Shown in pieces: positions 1 to 8,767 of a stretch of 49,174 nucleotides of DNA (its first letter is position 1; each line of letters opens with the position of its first letter). Both the position numbers and the translations under genes were made by a program. Location of the stretch: the NCBI RefSeq assembly GCF_025351285.1, contig NZ_JANXWG010000006.1, positions 1 to 49,174 on the forward strand. The letters run 5' to 3'. This DNA comes from Novosphingobium sp. (GTDB lineage: Bacteria; Pseudomonadota; Alphaproteobacteria; Sphingomonadales; Sphingomonadaceae). A model generated the notes under the pieces. It was not told the origin of the DNA and ran no database searches. It worked only from the letters and a program-made list of their open reading frames with translations.

Positions 1-48
1 CTGCGCTCGCGTGTCTCGTCTTCGCTCGACACGAACGGGAAGTTGGGT

Positions 49-2088
49 TTAGCTGCCGGGCAGCGTGACCTTCGGCGCGGCCGTGAACGGTTTGATCCCG
101 AACTTGGGATAGACCTCGCTCGGGTAATAGAAGGTGCCGTCCTTCACCACCATGGCGATGGTCTTGATCGCCTTCAGATCCTTGGTCGGATCGCCGGGCA
201 CCAGGAAGAAATCGGCCAGCTTGCCCTTTTCGATCGAGCCCATGCGATCGCCCTGTCCGGCATAGACCGCGCTGTCGAAGGTGGCGCGTTTGAGGATTTC
301 GGGGATCGTGAAGCCGGCCTTCTGATACAGTTCCAGCTCGCGGTGGTAAGTGAAGCTGCCGCCGGTATCGGTGCCGAACACGATCATCACCCCGGCATCG
401 TGGAGCATCCGGGTCACGTCGAGCAACTTGCCATAAGCCGCTTCGTAGGCTTGCGCGTCGCCCGGCGCCGATGTGTCGATCCAAGCCTTCATCATGTCGC
501 GACGCGTGCCGATCGGCAGGTGATCGATGTAGTCGACCGCGCCCGAGGGCACTTTGCCGTCGCGGTTGAGCAGCAGGTTTTCGTGGATGCCCAGCGTCGG
601 GTCGATCGCAGCATGGTGGCTGGCCATCAGCTTGATCGAGTGCTGCACGCGCTCGCTGGTGAGATCGAGCCCTTGCAAGCGCTTGAGCGCGGTCAGCCGG
701 AACAGCGTGCGCGTGTCTTCGGTTGGCTTGATCACCCATTGCAGCACGAACTGGTTGATGTGCGTCGCCTCGTCGAAGCCCGCCTCGATGTCGGTGTCCT
801 CGGTCGAGAATGCCGGCACGTGCCCCGCCACGCGCATGCCCAGCCGGTGCGCTTCCTTCACCAGCGCGGGAATCCACGCCGGGTTCATGCTGTTGTAGCT
901 CTTGATCTGCCAGTAGCCGCGCGCGCCGTACCAGCGCACCGCGTCGATCGTTTCCTGTTCGCTGTTCACCAGAATGCCGTTGTTGGCGCTGAACGGGCTT
1001 TTGCCTTCGATAAAGCCCGAACGGATTACGTGCGGCCCGCCCAGTTCGCCGCTGTCGATGCGATCGATCAGCTTGGCCAGCACCGCGTTGTCGTTGCCCA
1101 TGTCGCGCACCGTGGTGATGCCCGCGACCAGGTTGAGCAGCGCATCGTCCTGCCCCAGGTGGCCGTGCATTTCGTACATGCCCGCCACCAGCGTGCCGCC
1201 GGCGCCGTCGATGGTGACTTCGCCGGGGGTGGCCGGGCTGTCGAGCGGTTCTATGGCGGCAATCTCGCGGCCGTTGACCAGTACCGAAACCGGACCGGTG
1301 AGCGTGCTGGTTTTCGGATCGAACAGCCGCACGTTCCTGATGCGCACAGGCGAATCGTACTTGTGCGCGACCTGTTTCTCGATGCCGACGAAGCGCTGAG
1401 TCGACCAGTCGGCCGCCATCTTGCGCAGCCGCACCTCTTCGCCTTCGTAGCCCTTGCGGACCAGCACGCTGCTGGGGTCGACGCTGGCGAAAAGCCCGCC
1501 CTTGTCGTCGATCAGCATCGTTTCCGGCGTGGTCTGGATGCCGGTCAGGACATAACGCGTGACCGTGAGAGGGCCGCCGGCGCCGGTCACGGAGAAGCTC
1601 TCGCCCTTTTCCAGCGTGAGCTGTCCACCCGGCAGCGCAGGCATGGTCATGCCGGGACGGGCCAGCAGCGCGCGAGCGTAGATCTGGTCGGCAAAGGGGC
1701 TTCCGCTTTGCGCGACATAGAGCGTTGGGCCCTTGGCCGGAGCGCTGCCCTTGCCGGTCGAATCGGTCCAGGTGGCCTTGCCGCCGGTCTTGAGGAAATG
1801 CTCCTCGACTTTGCTGCCGAAGGTGGTCTTTCCGGTGACGTCCCAGCGCGCGGGCAGGCCGTCGGCGCCCAGTTCGATCACTTCAGCCATCGTCGGCCCG
1901 CGGCCGTTGTTCTTGACGTCGAAATCGATCGTAGTGCGGTTGCCGTTCGTGGCGGCATCGAGGTGGCCGACGACCTTGCCTCCGAAGATGACCGAGTAGC
2001 TTTGCGTTTCGGCATGGGCCGAGGCGAGCGGGCCAAGCGCGAGCGGGAGGGCGGTGAGGGCGAGGGCGAATGTCGAGGTTCTGTTCAT
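49..2088 (-). CDS. Secreted metal-dependent amidohydrolase
   Basis: This 679-residue protein of the amidohydrolase superfamily probably hydrolyses amide or peptide-like bonds outside the cytoplasm. Residues 1-26 form a signal peptide ending in AHA. Residues about 27-240 are a family-specific N-terminal region and the TIM-barrel domain fills the rest. Visible metal-site candidates are the HxH pair H308/H310 (MHGHL), K396 (QIKSY, possible carboxylated lysine), H423, H443 and D574 (GTDTGG). The C-terminal GSIEKGKLADFFLV stretch is typical of the family. The open frame runs upstream to 2973 but overlaps the DUF2891 gene there, so the ATG at 2088, which begins the signal peptide, is chosen. It is last in a four-gene minus-strand operon, 50 bp after DUF2891. 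Substrate is unknown; the adjacent permease-like genes suggest a transported peptide or amide. Confidence 0.85.
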   Translation of the reverse strand: MNRTSTFALALTALPLALGPLASAHAETQSYSVIFGGKVVGHLDAATNGNRTTIDFDVKNNGRGPTMAEVIELGADGLPARWDVTGKTTFGSKVEEHFLKTGGKATWTDSTGKGSAPAKGPTLYVAQSGSPFADQIYARALLARPGMTMPALPGGQLTLEKGESFSVTGAGGPLTVTRYVLTGIQTTPETMLIDDKGGLFASVDPSSVLVRKGYEGEEVRLRKMAADWSTQRFVGIEKQVAHKYDSPVRIRNVRLFDPKTSTLTGPVSVLVNGREIAAIEPLDSPATPGEVTIDGAGGTLVAGMYEMHGHLGQDDALLNLVAGITTVRDMGNDNAVLAKLIDRIDSGELGGPHVIRSGFIEGKSPFSANNGILVNSEQETIDAVRWYGARGYWQIKSYNSMNPAWIPALVKEAHRLGMRVAGHVPAFSTEDTDIEAGFDEATHINQFVLQWVIKPTEDTRTLFRLTALKRLQGLDLTSERVQHSIKLMASHHAAIDPTLGIHENLLLNRDGKVPSGAVDYIDHLPIGTRRDMMKAWIDTSAPGDAQAYEAAYGKLLDVTRMLHDAGVMIVFGTDTGGSFTYHRELELYQKAGFTIPEILKRATFDSAVYAGQGDRMGSIEKGKLADFFLVPGDPTKDLKAIKTIAMVVKDGTFYYPSEVYPKFGIKPFTAAPKVTLPGS

Positions 2089-2138
2089 GCGCGGAGGTTG
2101 ACCACGAAAGGCGCGGTTTGTGAAGGGGTTGCCGATCG

Positions 2139-3131
2139 TCAGGCCATCAGCGCCAGCAGCGCGAAGCTCGCAAGCCAGTGAGTGCCCATGTAGTGCTCGC
2201 CGATATGCGGCAGGCTGGCGGCGATGTGGTGGCGGGCGGTGGCGTGCGCGACATTGCTGACCGCATGGTTTGGCCCAAGTGCGCCGGCAATTTCGCGCCA
2301 GCACCAGGCGCGGCTCAGGTTCAGCCCGTCGAGGTGCGCGATCTTGCCGTCGGTGCGGTCGGATACGGTGGCGGGGGTGAACAGCGTGGCGGGGCGTTGT
2401 GCGGCGGCATCGGGCAGGAACGCATCGAACCAGGCGGTGAACGCCGCGCGATCGAGCAGGCGGCTCATCAGCATGGCCTCGCTCAGCGCCGATGACAGGA
2501 ACTCGTCGCCGCCCGGCTCCCACGCCTGGCAACCGCGATCGGCGCAGAACCAGCCGTTTGCAGTTCGTTCGATCAGCGCGGCGAGGGCGGGGTCGTAGGT
2601 TCTTGCCCAATCGTGCGCGAGGGCCAGGGCGAAGGCGCTGTTGCCATGCGTGCCGGTGCGGATCGGATAAGTCAGCCTGGGCAGGAAATTGCGGAACCGC
2701 TCGGCAAATGCGGCGGCCAAAGGCGCCAGCGCGGCACCCCACGGCGCATCGTGGCGCATGGCCTCGCCATGCAAGGCAAGCAGCCACGCCCAGCCATAAG
2801 GCCGCTCGAATCCCGCCGCGTTGGGTCGGTCGAGGTAGGCACGTTCGCCCGCGACCAGTTCGGGGGTGAGCATCGCATCGGCGCGCGCGCGGATTTGCGC
2901 GGCTTCGGGCGTGTCCGGGAACAGCCGCGCGATCGTCAGCACTTGCCAGTAGCCGTGGACGCAACTGTGCCAATCGAAGCTGCCGTGGAAGATCGGGTGG
3001 AGCACGCGCGGGGGCAGCGCATCGGCGTCGCAGGCCAGCACATGGTCGAGCTTGTAGGGGTATTGCTGGCCCAGGTGGCTCAATGTCAGCCGGGCGAAAC
3101 CGGCGGCCATGTCGGCGTTCAGAACGGTCAT
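2139..3131 (-). CDS. DUF2891 family protein
   Basis: A 330-residue soluble protein with the DUF2891 pattern, rich in aromatic residues and histidine: FHGSFDWHSCVHGYW near residue 50, RTGTHGNSAFAL around 160, EPGGDEFLSS, and a final HYMGTHWLASFA. Families of this type resemble alpha/alpha-toroid enzymes, but no reaction is established for DUF2891. An ATG exists 15 nt upstream (3146), but the ATG at 3131 overlaps the stop of the DUF979 gene as ATGA, so translational coupling favours 3131. There is no signal peptide. It lies between the DUF979 permease-like gene and the amidohydrolase, suggesting a role in processing whatever the permease pair imports. The family call is firm; the function is unknown. 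Confidence 0.8.
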   Translation of the reverse strand: MTVLNADMAAGFARLTLSHLGQQYPYKLDHVLACDADALPPRVLHPIFHGSFDWHSCVHGYWQVLTIARLFPDTPEAAQIRARADAMLTPELVAGERAYLDRPNAAGFERPYGWAWLLALHGEAMRHDAPWGAALAPLAAAFAERFRNFLPRLTYPIRTGTHGNSAFALALAHDWARTYDPALAALIERTANGWFCADRGCQAWEPGGDEFLSSALSEAMLMSRLLDRAAFTAWFDAFLPDAAAQRPATLFTPATVSDRTDGKIAHLDGLNLSRAWCWREIAGALGPNHAVSNVAHATARHHIAASLPHIGEHYMGTHWLASFALLALMA

Positions 3132-4039
3132 CGGATCACTATCCACAGCAGGACGATGTTGAACACCAGCAGCGGCAACGCGGTCGGCACTTGCGCGCGG
3201 ATCACGCCGTAGCGGTCCTTGAGGTCGAGCAAGGCGGCCGGCACCAGGTTGAAGTTGGCCGCCATCGGCGTCATCAGCGTGCCGCAGAACCCAGCCAGCA
3301 TGCCGATCGCGGCCACGCGCGCGGGATCGCCGTGATGCGCGTGGATCAACAGCGGCAGCCCGATCGCGGCGAACATCACCGGGAAGGCGGCGAAGGCGTT
3401 GCCCATGATTGCGGTGAACAGCGCCATGCCAAGGCCATAGGCGATCACCGCGCCGGCGAGGCTGCCCGTCGGGATCACGTGGCCGATCAACGATCCCACC
3501 ACGTCGCCCATCCCCGCAAGCGCGAACACCGCGCCCAGGCTGGCGAGCAGTTGCGGCAGGATCGCCGCCCAGCCGATCTGGTCCATCAGCCGCGCGCCTT
3601 GCCGGAAGGGTTCGGTCGCAGAGGGCCGCAGCCAGGCATAGCAGATGGCCAGTGCCAGGATCACACCCAGCGCGAGCGAGACCAGCGTAACCTGCTTGGG
3701 ATCGACCAGCCCCGGGACTTGCGCGAACACCAGCGAGCCGGCCAATGCGGTGATCGGGATGACGAGCGCGGGCACGAACAGCATCGATCCGCGCGGGGTG
3801 GCAGCAGAGGGCGTATCCGCGCGTGGACGCAGCCGGCCAAGCGTTGTCACCGCGACAATCGCCAGCACCAGCAACCCGTTGCCGAAGTCGCCAAGTCGGT
3901 CGCCGATCAGGAAGCTGGCCGCTATCAGCGCGTAGAACGCTGCATTGCCTGGTCGGCGCGGACGTTCGGCAAGGCTCAGCACGGCAAATGCGGCGAAGGT
4001 CGAACCTGCCACGGGGTAAAGGAAATTGAGCCCGATCAT
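3128..4039 (-). CDS. DUF979 permease-like membrane protein
   Basis: A 303-residue polytopic inner-membrane protein with about eight or nine hydrophobic helices. The conserved MGNAFAAFPVMFAAIGLPLLI and GMLAGFCGTLMTPMAANFN segments mark DUF979. Its usual partner DUF969 lies directly upstream; such pairs are regarded as two-component permeases and in other bacteria sit beside pyroglutamyl peptidase, hinting at peptide transport. The start at 4039 overlaps the DUF969 stop as ATGA, and its own stop overlaps the DUF2891 start in the same way, so the three genes look translationally coupled. The open frame extends to 4147 but that part lies inside DUF969. Transport function is inferred from the family; the substrate cannot be read from sequence. 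Confidence 0.85.
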   Translation of the reverse strand: MIGLNFLYPVAGSTFAAFAVLSLAERPRRPGNAAFYALIAASFLIGDRLGDFGNGLLVLAIVAVTTLGRLRPRADTPSAATPRGSMLFVPALVIPITALAGSLVFAQVPGLVDPKQVTLVSLALGVILALAICYAWLRPSATEPFRQGARLMDQIGWAAILPQLLASLGAVFALAGMGDVVGSLIGHVIPTGSLAGAVIAYGLGMALFTAIMGNAFAAFPVMFAAIGLPLLIHAHHGDPARVAAIGMLAGFCGTLMTPMAANFNLVPAALLDLKDRYGVIRAQVPTALPLLVFNIVLLWIVIR

Positions 4040-4716
4040 GGCTGCCGGCCTAGTGGATTTTGGCCCATGCCGTTCAGCCGCCGATCGGCCCACAGCAAGC
4101 GACTGCCGTGGATCACGAACGCGGCGATCGCAGTCGGGATCGCCCACACCGACAGCGCCAGCGGGGGCAGCTCGATGCCGTTGGCCTGCAACACGCCCTT
4201 CATCAGCAGGATCGAGCCGATCGCGATGAAGATATCCTCGCCGAAAAACAGCCCCACGTTGTCGGTCGCGGCGGCGAGAGCCTTGGCGTGATCGGGATCG
4301 GCGGTTCCATGCGATTGCGTTTCGGCGGCGGCTTCGGCCATCGGCGCGACCAGCGGGCGCACCGACTGCGCCGGCCCGGCAATCGAGACCAGCCCCAGCG
4401 CGGCGCTGAGCTGGCGGAACAGCAGGTACACGATCAGCAGCCGGCCCATCGTGGCGCCGCGAATGCGTCCGATCAGCGCCCGCGCGCGTGCCTGCAACCC
4501 GTGGGCTTCGAGGATGCCGACCACCGGCAGCACGATGTAGATGATCGTGACATAGCGGTTGGTATTGAACGCCTTGCCCAGCGCCGACAGCACCGCGACC
4601 GGGCCTAGATGCGCGGCCATGCCCGTCACCAGCGCGGCGGACACGACCACGAGCAGCGGGTTGAACCGCAGCAAAAACCCCACAACGATCACGGCGATGC
4701 CTGCCAGCACCAGCAT
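4036..4716 (-). CDS. DUF969 permease-like membrane protein
   Basis: First gene of the minus-strand operon, 226 residues, about six hydrophobic helices. The N-terminus (LAGIAVIVVGFLLRFNPLLVV) and the RLLIVYLLFRQLSAALGL region are typical of DUF969, the obligate neighbour of DUF979. A histidine- and acid-rich loop at residues about 130-150 (ETQSHGTADPDHAK) separates helices. It probably forms one transporter with DUF979. The ATG at 4716 directly precedes the first helix, but no clear Shine-Dalgarno is visible, so the start is moderately certain. The divergent 5' region holds a LysR-type dyad about 190 bp upstream, so control by the LysR product encoded at 6806 is possible but unproven. Confidence 0.8.
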   Translation of the reverse strand: MLVLAGIAVIVVGFLLRFNPLLVVVSAALVTGMAAHLGPVAVLSALGKAFNTNRYVTIIYIVLPVVGILEAHGLQARARALIGRIRGATMGRLLIVYLLFRQLSAALGLVSIAGPAQSVRPLVAPMAEAAAETQSHGTADPDHAKALAAATDNVGLFFGEDIFIAIGSILLMKGVLQANGIELPPLALSVWAIPTAIAAFVIHGSRLLWADRRLNGMGQNPLGRQP

Positions 4717-5055
4717 CAGCGCAATGGTCCGGGCAGGCGAGGGCGTGGAACAGCGATCATTCCGCCGTCATGCCACCGAGCCCGCCGCGGAGCCAGCCCT
4801 GGGACCGGACACCAAACCGTGTCGCTTGGTCTGCGGTTGACAGCGCGCATTGATATCCAAAAATTTCAGACACTTCAACGATGCGCCCCGCTCATTCATG
4901 CAGCCCCATAGACCAGATTTATGACATTCATACCATTATCCGATCTAGCGTGATGGCTGCACGTTTCGGATGTTGGGGCGGCGGGAATGTGCTATTCCTT
5001 GCTTGACGCTGGACAAAAATCGCATGGTATCGGCGAAAATTGCGAGTGCGGGCCT
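4717..5055. other. Divergent intergenic region between DUF969 and desaturase genes
   Basis: About 340 bases separate the minus-strand permease operon from the plus-strand desaturase operon. The half nearest the desaturase is visibly more AT-rich and contains the 17-bp dyad at 4907-4923. An in-frame ATG at 4987 could extend the desaturase by 23 residues. No RNA gene or credible small ORF was seen. It presumably carries promoters for both directions. Confidence 0.6.
4907..4923. promoter_or_regulatory. Predicted LysR-type operator, copy 1
   Basis: The sequence reads CATAGA-CCAGA-TTTATG, an imperfect 6-5-6 dyad one base off the perfect copy at 7753-7769. Its core fits the T-N11-A rule of LysR-type regulators. 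It lies upstream of the first sterol-desaturase gene and in the shared region with the DUF969 operon. Binding by the LysR protein encoded at 6806-7744 is inferred from recurrence of the motif. Confidence 0.7.
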
Positions 5056-6039
5056 ATGAACGGAATTCGCGTCGGCAACAGGGTGGTCGGCACCCAGGCA
5101 CCAGTCACCATCGGGTGGGAGAATATCCCGCGCGTGCAAGGCGGCCCGTTCAAGCAGTGGTTTTTCACCTGGTTCCAGCCGGTGGTGCTCTTCGGGCTGA
5201 TCGTGTTCTGGTACTATGCGCCCAATTCGATCGCCAAGGCCTCGACCGCGATCGGCATCGGTGTCGGGTTCAAGATCCTGCTGCTGGCGCTCGAATGGGT
5301 GAACCCGCGCTATGATAGCTGGCGGCTGACCTGGAAGGAACTGGCGACCGATCTGTTTTATGTCGGGCTCGGCTATACGGTGCTGCGCCTGGTCGACGGC
5401 TATCTGGGCGATGGCCCGATGATCGATGCCATGCAGGGCTATTGGCATCTGGAAAAGTTCCAGTGGTTTACCGGGCTGCCGCTGCTGGTGCAGGCATTCG
5501 CGATTTCGTTCATCTTCGATTTCGGGCAATACTGGATGCATCGCGGGATGCACAACTGGCAGCCGTTGTGGTTGCCGCATTCGGTGCATCACTACATCAC
5601 GCAGTTGAACATCAACAAGGGCGCGGTCGGCAATCCGATCGAGCTGTTCCTGATCAGCCTGGGCATCGGCGGGTTCTTCGATTTCCTGCCCAGGGCAGCG
5701 CTGATGGCCGGCGCGATCGGTATGGCGATCGGCACGTACCAGCACATCAATGTCCGGTTCAATTCGCCGCGGTGGTGGCGCTTCCTGTTCAACACGACCG
5801 AGCATCACAGCCTGCACCATTCGCAGGATTTCGAATCGACGCGCAGCAACTACGCCGGATCGTACATCTTCATCGACCGCATGTTCGGCACCTGCATCGA
5901 CGGTGAAGCGGAACTGCTGGGCATGGAAGGCGGGCGTCGGATGACGATCAGCGAGCAGATGACCCATCCTTTCACCGAGGGCTGGAAGGCGTTGAAGGAA
6001 AAGTTCGGCCGTTCGCCAACAGCAGTACCTGCCGAGTGA
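5056..6039 (+). CDS. Sterol desaturase / fatty acid hydroxylase family membrane protein 1
   Basis: An integral-membrane di-iron enzyme of the fatty-acid hydroxylase/sterol desaturase superfamily, 327 residues from this start. It has about four hydrophobic helices and the three histidine clusters that bind the iron pair: HRGMH, HSVHH and HHSLHH. It is a paralogue of the product at 7844-8767; both share TQLN-x2-KGAVGNPIELF and HHSLHHS-x2-ESTR. Such enzymes hydroxylate or desaturate sterols, carotenoids or fatty acids in the membrane; the substrate here is unknown. Two starts are possible, ATG 4987 and ATG 5056. Neither has a convincing ribosome site; 5056 gives the shorter N-terminal extension relative to the paralogue. 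If the operator at 4907-4923 sits near position -65, transcription could begin close to 4980, so 4987 cannot be excluded. The downstream gene overlaps by GTGA. Confidence 0.85.
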   Translation: MNGIRVGNRVVGTQAPVTIGWENIPRVQGGPFKQWFFTWFQPVVLFGLIVFWYYAPNSIAKASTAIGIGVGFKILLLALEWVNPRYDSWRLTWKELATDLFYVGLGYTVLRLVDGYLGDGPMIDAMQGYWHLEKFQWFTGLPLLVQAFAISFIFDFGQYWMHRGMHNWQPLWLPHSVHHYITQLNINKGAVGNPIELFLISLGIGGFFDFLPRAALMAGAIGMAIGTYQHINVRFNSPRWWRFLFNTTEHHSLHHSQDFESTRSNYAGSYIFIDRMFGTCIDGEAELLGMEGGRRMTISEQMTHPFTEGWKALKEKFGRSPTAVPAE

Positions 6040-6692
6040 AGCGGGGCGCACCTGTCGAAGGAAAAGGCTTGAACACGCAGCTCATCGACTGGATCTGGCA
6101 CGTCAGGGGATCCGTCGCGCTCGCTCCGGGGCAAACGGTCGAACAGGCGTTCGGCGCGCTCGATCCATTGTTTCATGAGCCCGGCACCAGCCACGACCGT
6201 GATGGCGATGCGCTGGTCTTCCGCAAGAAGGGACAGGCCGCGCAAGACAAGATGTCGGTGTTCGACGCGGGCGTGCTGCGGATCGAAAACGGCATGGCTG
6301 GCGCAGTGCTGCATTACCACCTGATCAGCCGTGCGTTGCTGCTGTGCTTTCTGGCACCGTTGCTGTTTTTGGGCTTTGCGCAATTGACGCTCTTTGTCGG
6401 CAACCTGGAAAAGGCCTCGGCCGAAGCGGCGGGCAAGGATGCCAAAGCCGCGAAAAAGAACGACAAGAAGGACTTGGCGCTGCCGTTAAATCCGATCGAC
6501 AAATTCCTCGGTGCGCCCGCTCCCGAAAAGCCCAAGAAGGATGGCAAGGACAAGGACAGCGGCAAGAAAAAGCCTTCTGCTACCGCAGCTTATGTTTTTG
6601 CGGGGATTTTTGCGGCGCTTTACCTGATCGGGCGCGTGCTCGAGGATAAATTGGTCAAGCGGCTGTTTCGCAGACGACTGCTAGGGTCATAG
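6036..6692 (+). CDS. Hypothetical membrane protein with lysine-rich loop
   Basis: I do not recognise a family. The 218-residue product starts with GTG overlapping the desaturase stop (GTGA), so it is very likely co-translated with it. The soluble first 90 residues are followed by a hydrophobic helix (about 98-118), then a highly charged Ala/Lys/Asp loop (about 122-185, repeated KKDGKD-like runs), a second helix (about 187-203) and a basic C-terminus (KRLFRRRLL). The topology suggests two membrane spans with the charged loop between them. Coupling implies a partner or accessory of the desaturase, for instance in electron supply or assembly, but no redox motif is visible. Confidence 0.7.
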   Translation: MKRGAPVEGKGLNTQLIDWIWHVRGSVALAPGQTVEQAFGALDPLFHEPGTSHDRDGDALVFRKKGQAAQDKMSVFDAGVLRIENGMAGAVLHYHLISRALLLCFLAPLLFLGFAQLTLFVGNLEKASAEAAGKDAKAAKKNDKKDLALPLNPIDKFLGAPAPEKPKKDGKDKDSGKKKPSATAAYVFAGIFAALYLIGRVLEDKLVKRLFRRRLLGS

Positions 6693-6719
6693 TGAAAAAT
6701 CGAGTTATCTCGCGCCGTT

Positions 6720-6736
6720 CATCGATTTAATCTATG
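6720..6736. promoter_or_regulatory. Predicted LysR-type operator, copy 2 (autoregulatory)
   Basis: The sequence reads CATCGA-TTTAA-TCTATG, one base off a perfect 6-5-6 dyad, and lies 69 bp before the LysR start codon. It resembles the copies at 4907 and 7753. The position is what autoregulation by a LysR protein would need. Predicted by eye from recurrence. Confidence 0.65.
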
Positions 6737-6805
6737 CCCTGACGCGCAGTCGGGGCTAAACCTGCTCAACGGGGCGCACCGCACCGCTAGCAGCAGGACT
6801 TGTGC

Positions 6806-7744
6806 ATGACCGACCCGCCGCCGTTGACCGACCGGAAATTCGCCAGCCGTGTCGACTGGAACCTGATGCGGACGTTCGTCGACATCGTCCGCGCAGGGGG
6901 GATCGGCGCGGCGGCGCGGCAACTGAACCGACAGCAGCCCAGCATCAGCGCCGCGCTCAAACGCCTGGAAGAGCATGTCGGGGCCAGCCTGCTCCACCGC
7001 ACCGCCACCGGCGTGGAGATGACCGCGGCGGGCAAGGCGCTGATGGCATTGTGCGAGGACATGCTCGAAGCCGCCCGCATGGTGCCGCACCAGATCGCGC
7101 AGGCGACAAAGCGGGTGGAAGGCATCGTCCGCATCCAGATCATCTCGGGCCTCGTCTCGGACGCGTTCGACGAAGCGATCGCCAGTTTCCATCGCCGCAA
7201 TCCCGCGATCCATATCGAGGTGCGCGTCTCGCCGTGGCGCCAGGTGCTCGATGCGCTGGAGCAGGGCGAGGTCGAAGTGGGCGTCGGCTACGACAACAGC
7301 GTGCGCGGCAGCCTGATGTACGAACCGCTGTTGGTGGAGCGCCAGCAATTGTACTGCTCGCGCAGCCACCCCTACTTCGGCTACCGCGTCAGCCGGCTGG
7401 GCGAATTGCGCGACGATGATTTCGTGCTGACGGGCGATGACGAGATCGAACTGATCAAGCACCTGCGCCGCCGTTATCGGCTGGGGACCAAAGTCAGCGG
7501 GCTGGCCGAAGATGCCAACGAGGCGCGGCGGCTGATCGTCCAGGGCGTCGGCATCGGCTTCCTGCCGGTCCAGGTGGCGGAGGCCGAAGTGGCGAAAGGC
7601 AAGCTCTGGCCGATGCTCCATGCCGATTTCGAGCCGTTCTACGATATCTTCCTGCTCGCCCGGACGGAACCTGCGCGAGACACCGCGACGCAGCTTTTCT
7701 GGGACGAAGTGATCCGCCGTGTTCGCGCCCAAACGCGGGCTTAG
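6806..7744 (+). CDS. LysR-family transcriptional regulator
   Basis: A 312-residue LysR-type regulator. Residues about 15-75 form the winged helix-turn-helix (RTFVDIVRAGGIGAAARQLN, then QQPSISAALKRLEEHVG). The remainder is the two-lobed periplasmic-binding-protein-like co-inducer domain (VEVGVGYDN, VQGVGIGFLP). The ATG at 6806 is chosen because AGGA at 6795-6798 lies 7 nt upstream; a TTG at 6800 is also in frame. It sits between the two desaturase genes and has a matching dyad before it. Dyads with the same half-sites precede both desaturases, so it most likely controls them. The inducer is unknown. Confidence 0.9.
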   Translation: MTDPPPLTDRKFASRVDWNLMRTFVDIVRAGGIGAAARQLNRQQPSISAALKRLEEHVGASLLHRTATGVEMTAAGKALMALCEDMLEAARMVPHQIAQATKRVEGIVRIQIISGLVSDAFDEAIASFHRRNPAIHIEVRVSPWRQVLDALEQGEVEVGVGYDNSVRGSLMYEPLLVERQQLYCSRSHPYFGYRVSRLGELRDDDFVLTGDDEIELIKHLRRRYRLGTKVSGLAEDANEARRLIVQGVGIGFLPVQVAEAEVAKGKLWPMLHADFEPFYDIFLLARTEPARDTATQLFWDEVIRRVRAQTRA

Positions 7745-7752
7745 GTCTGACT

Positions 7753-7769
7753 CATAGACCCAATCTATG
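7753..7769. promoter_or_regulatory. Predicted LysR-type operator, copy 3 (perfect dyad)
   Basis: The sequence reads CATAGA-CCCAA-TCTATG, a perfect 6-5-6 inverted repeat containing T-N11-A. It begins 9 nt after the LysR stop codon and ends 74 bp before the second desaturase. It shares 14 of 17 positions with copy 1. Confidence 0.75.
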
Positions 7770-7843
7770 TCTTGCATCGCGATTTTGCATATGGCCCGAT
7801 ATTGCAGTGCAGCGCAAAGTTCCGACACCGAACGGAGCCGCGC

Positions 7844-8767
7844 ATGTCATTCACCAAGAACCAGGTGTTCAACCTGATCCCGCCGGCGATGGTCGCGCTG
7901 GTCATCGCCTTCTGGGGTTTAGCGCCGAAGGTGGTGACCGACAACGGTTGGACGCTCACCGTGGTCATGGCCACGACCGTAATCACCGTGCTGCTGCTCG
8001 AACTGGTCCACGAACGTCACGCCGAATGGCGCATGAACCGGCAGGAATTCTTCACCGACCTGTTCTACGTGATGCTGAGCGCCACCGCCATTTCCTGGGC
8101 CACCGACAAGCTGGCCGAAAGCCCGCTCAAGGCCATGAAGGCTTCGCTGGGCATCACCACGCAATGGGCCTTGCACATGCCGTGGCTGTTGCAGGTTGCG
8201 CTGGTGGTGTTCCTGATCGAGTTCGGCCAGTACTGGATGCATCGTTTGATGCACAATGCGCGGCCGTTCTGGCTGACTCATGCGGTCCATCACCACATCA
8301 CGCAGTTGAACGCCGCGAAAGGCGCGGTCGGCAATCCGATCGAACTGTTCCTGATTACCCTCAGCGTGGTCGCGCTGTTTGATCTGGAAAAGACCGCTAT
8401 TTTCGCCGCTTTCGGCACCACCGGCGTGATCTCGACTTTCGCTCACGCCAATGTGCGTTCGGACCCCCCGCGCTGGTATTCGTTCTTTTTCACCACCATC
8501 CAGCACCACAGCCTGCACCACTCGGCCGATTACGAAAGCACGCGGTGCAACTATGGCAATTCGCTGATCCTGCTCGATCGCATCTTCGGCACGTTCCGCG
8601 AAGGCGAATCCGCGATCGTGGGGCAGGATGAACGGCGGCGCCTGACGATCGTCGAGCAGACACTGTTTCCGTTTCGCGGCCTGATCGATGATTGGAAAGC
8701 GCGCCGCGCTTCCAAACAATCGGCGGCACCGGACGATGAAGCAGCCGGAGCCACGGCAACCGCATGA
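7844..8767 (+). CDS. Sterol desaturase / fatty acid hydroxylase family membrane protein 2
   Basis: The second desaturase paralogue, 307 residues, with three histidine clusters for a di-iron centre (HRLMH, HAVHHH, QHHSLHH) and about four membrane helices; the first begins near residue 10. The GGAG at 7834-7837 sets the ATG at 7844, so the upstream in-frame codons from 7772 are not used. The C-terminal 25 residues are charged and alanine-rich. It is preceded by the perfect LysR dyad and overlaps the sulfotransferase gene by ATGA. Being a paralogue under the same predicted operator, it may act in sequence with the first desaturase on one lipid substrate, which I cannot identify. Confidence 0.88.
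   Translation: MSFTKNQVFNLIPPAMVALVIAFWGLAPKVVTDNGWTLTVVMATTVITVLLLELVHERHAEWRMNRQEFFTDLFYVMLSATAISWATDKLAESPLKAMKASLGITTQWALHMPWLLQVALVVFLIEFGQYWMHRLMHNARPFWLTHAVHHHITQLNAAKGAVGNPIELFLITLSVVALFDLEKTAIFAAFGTTGVISTFAHANVRSDPPRWYSFFFTTIQHHSLHHSADYESTRCNYGNSLILLDRIFGTFREGESAIVGQDERRRLTIVEQTLFPFRGLIDDWKARRASKQSAAPDDEAAGATATA

Noticed and set aside
43..2181. A 712-codon plus-strand open frame at the left edge
   Set aside because: It is antisense to the amidohydrolase gene, which has a signal peptide and metal-site motifs.
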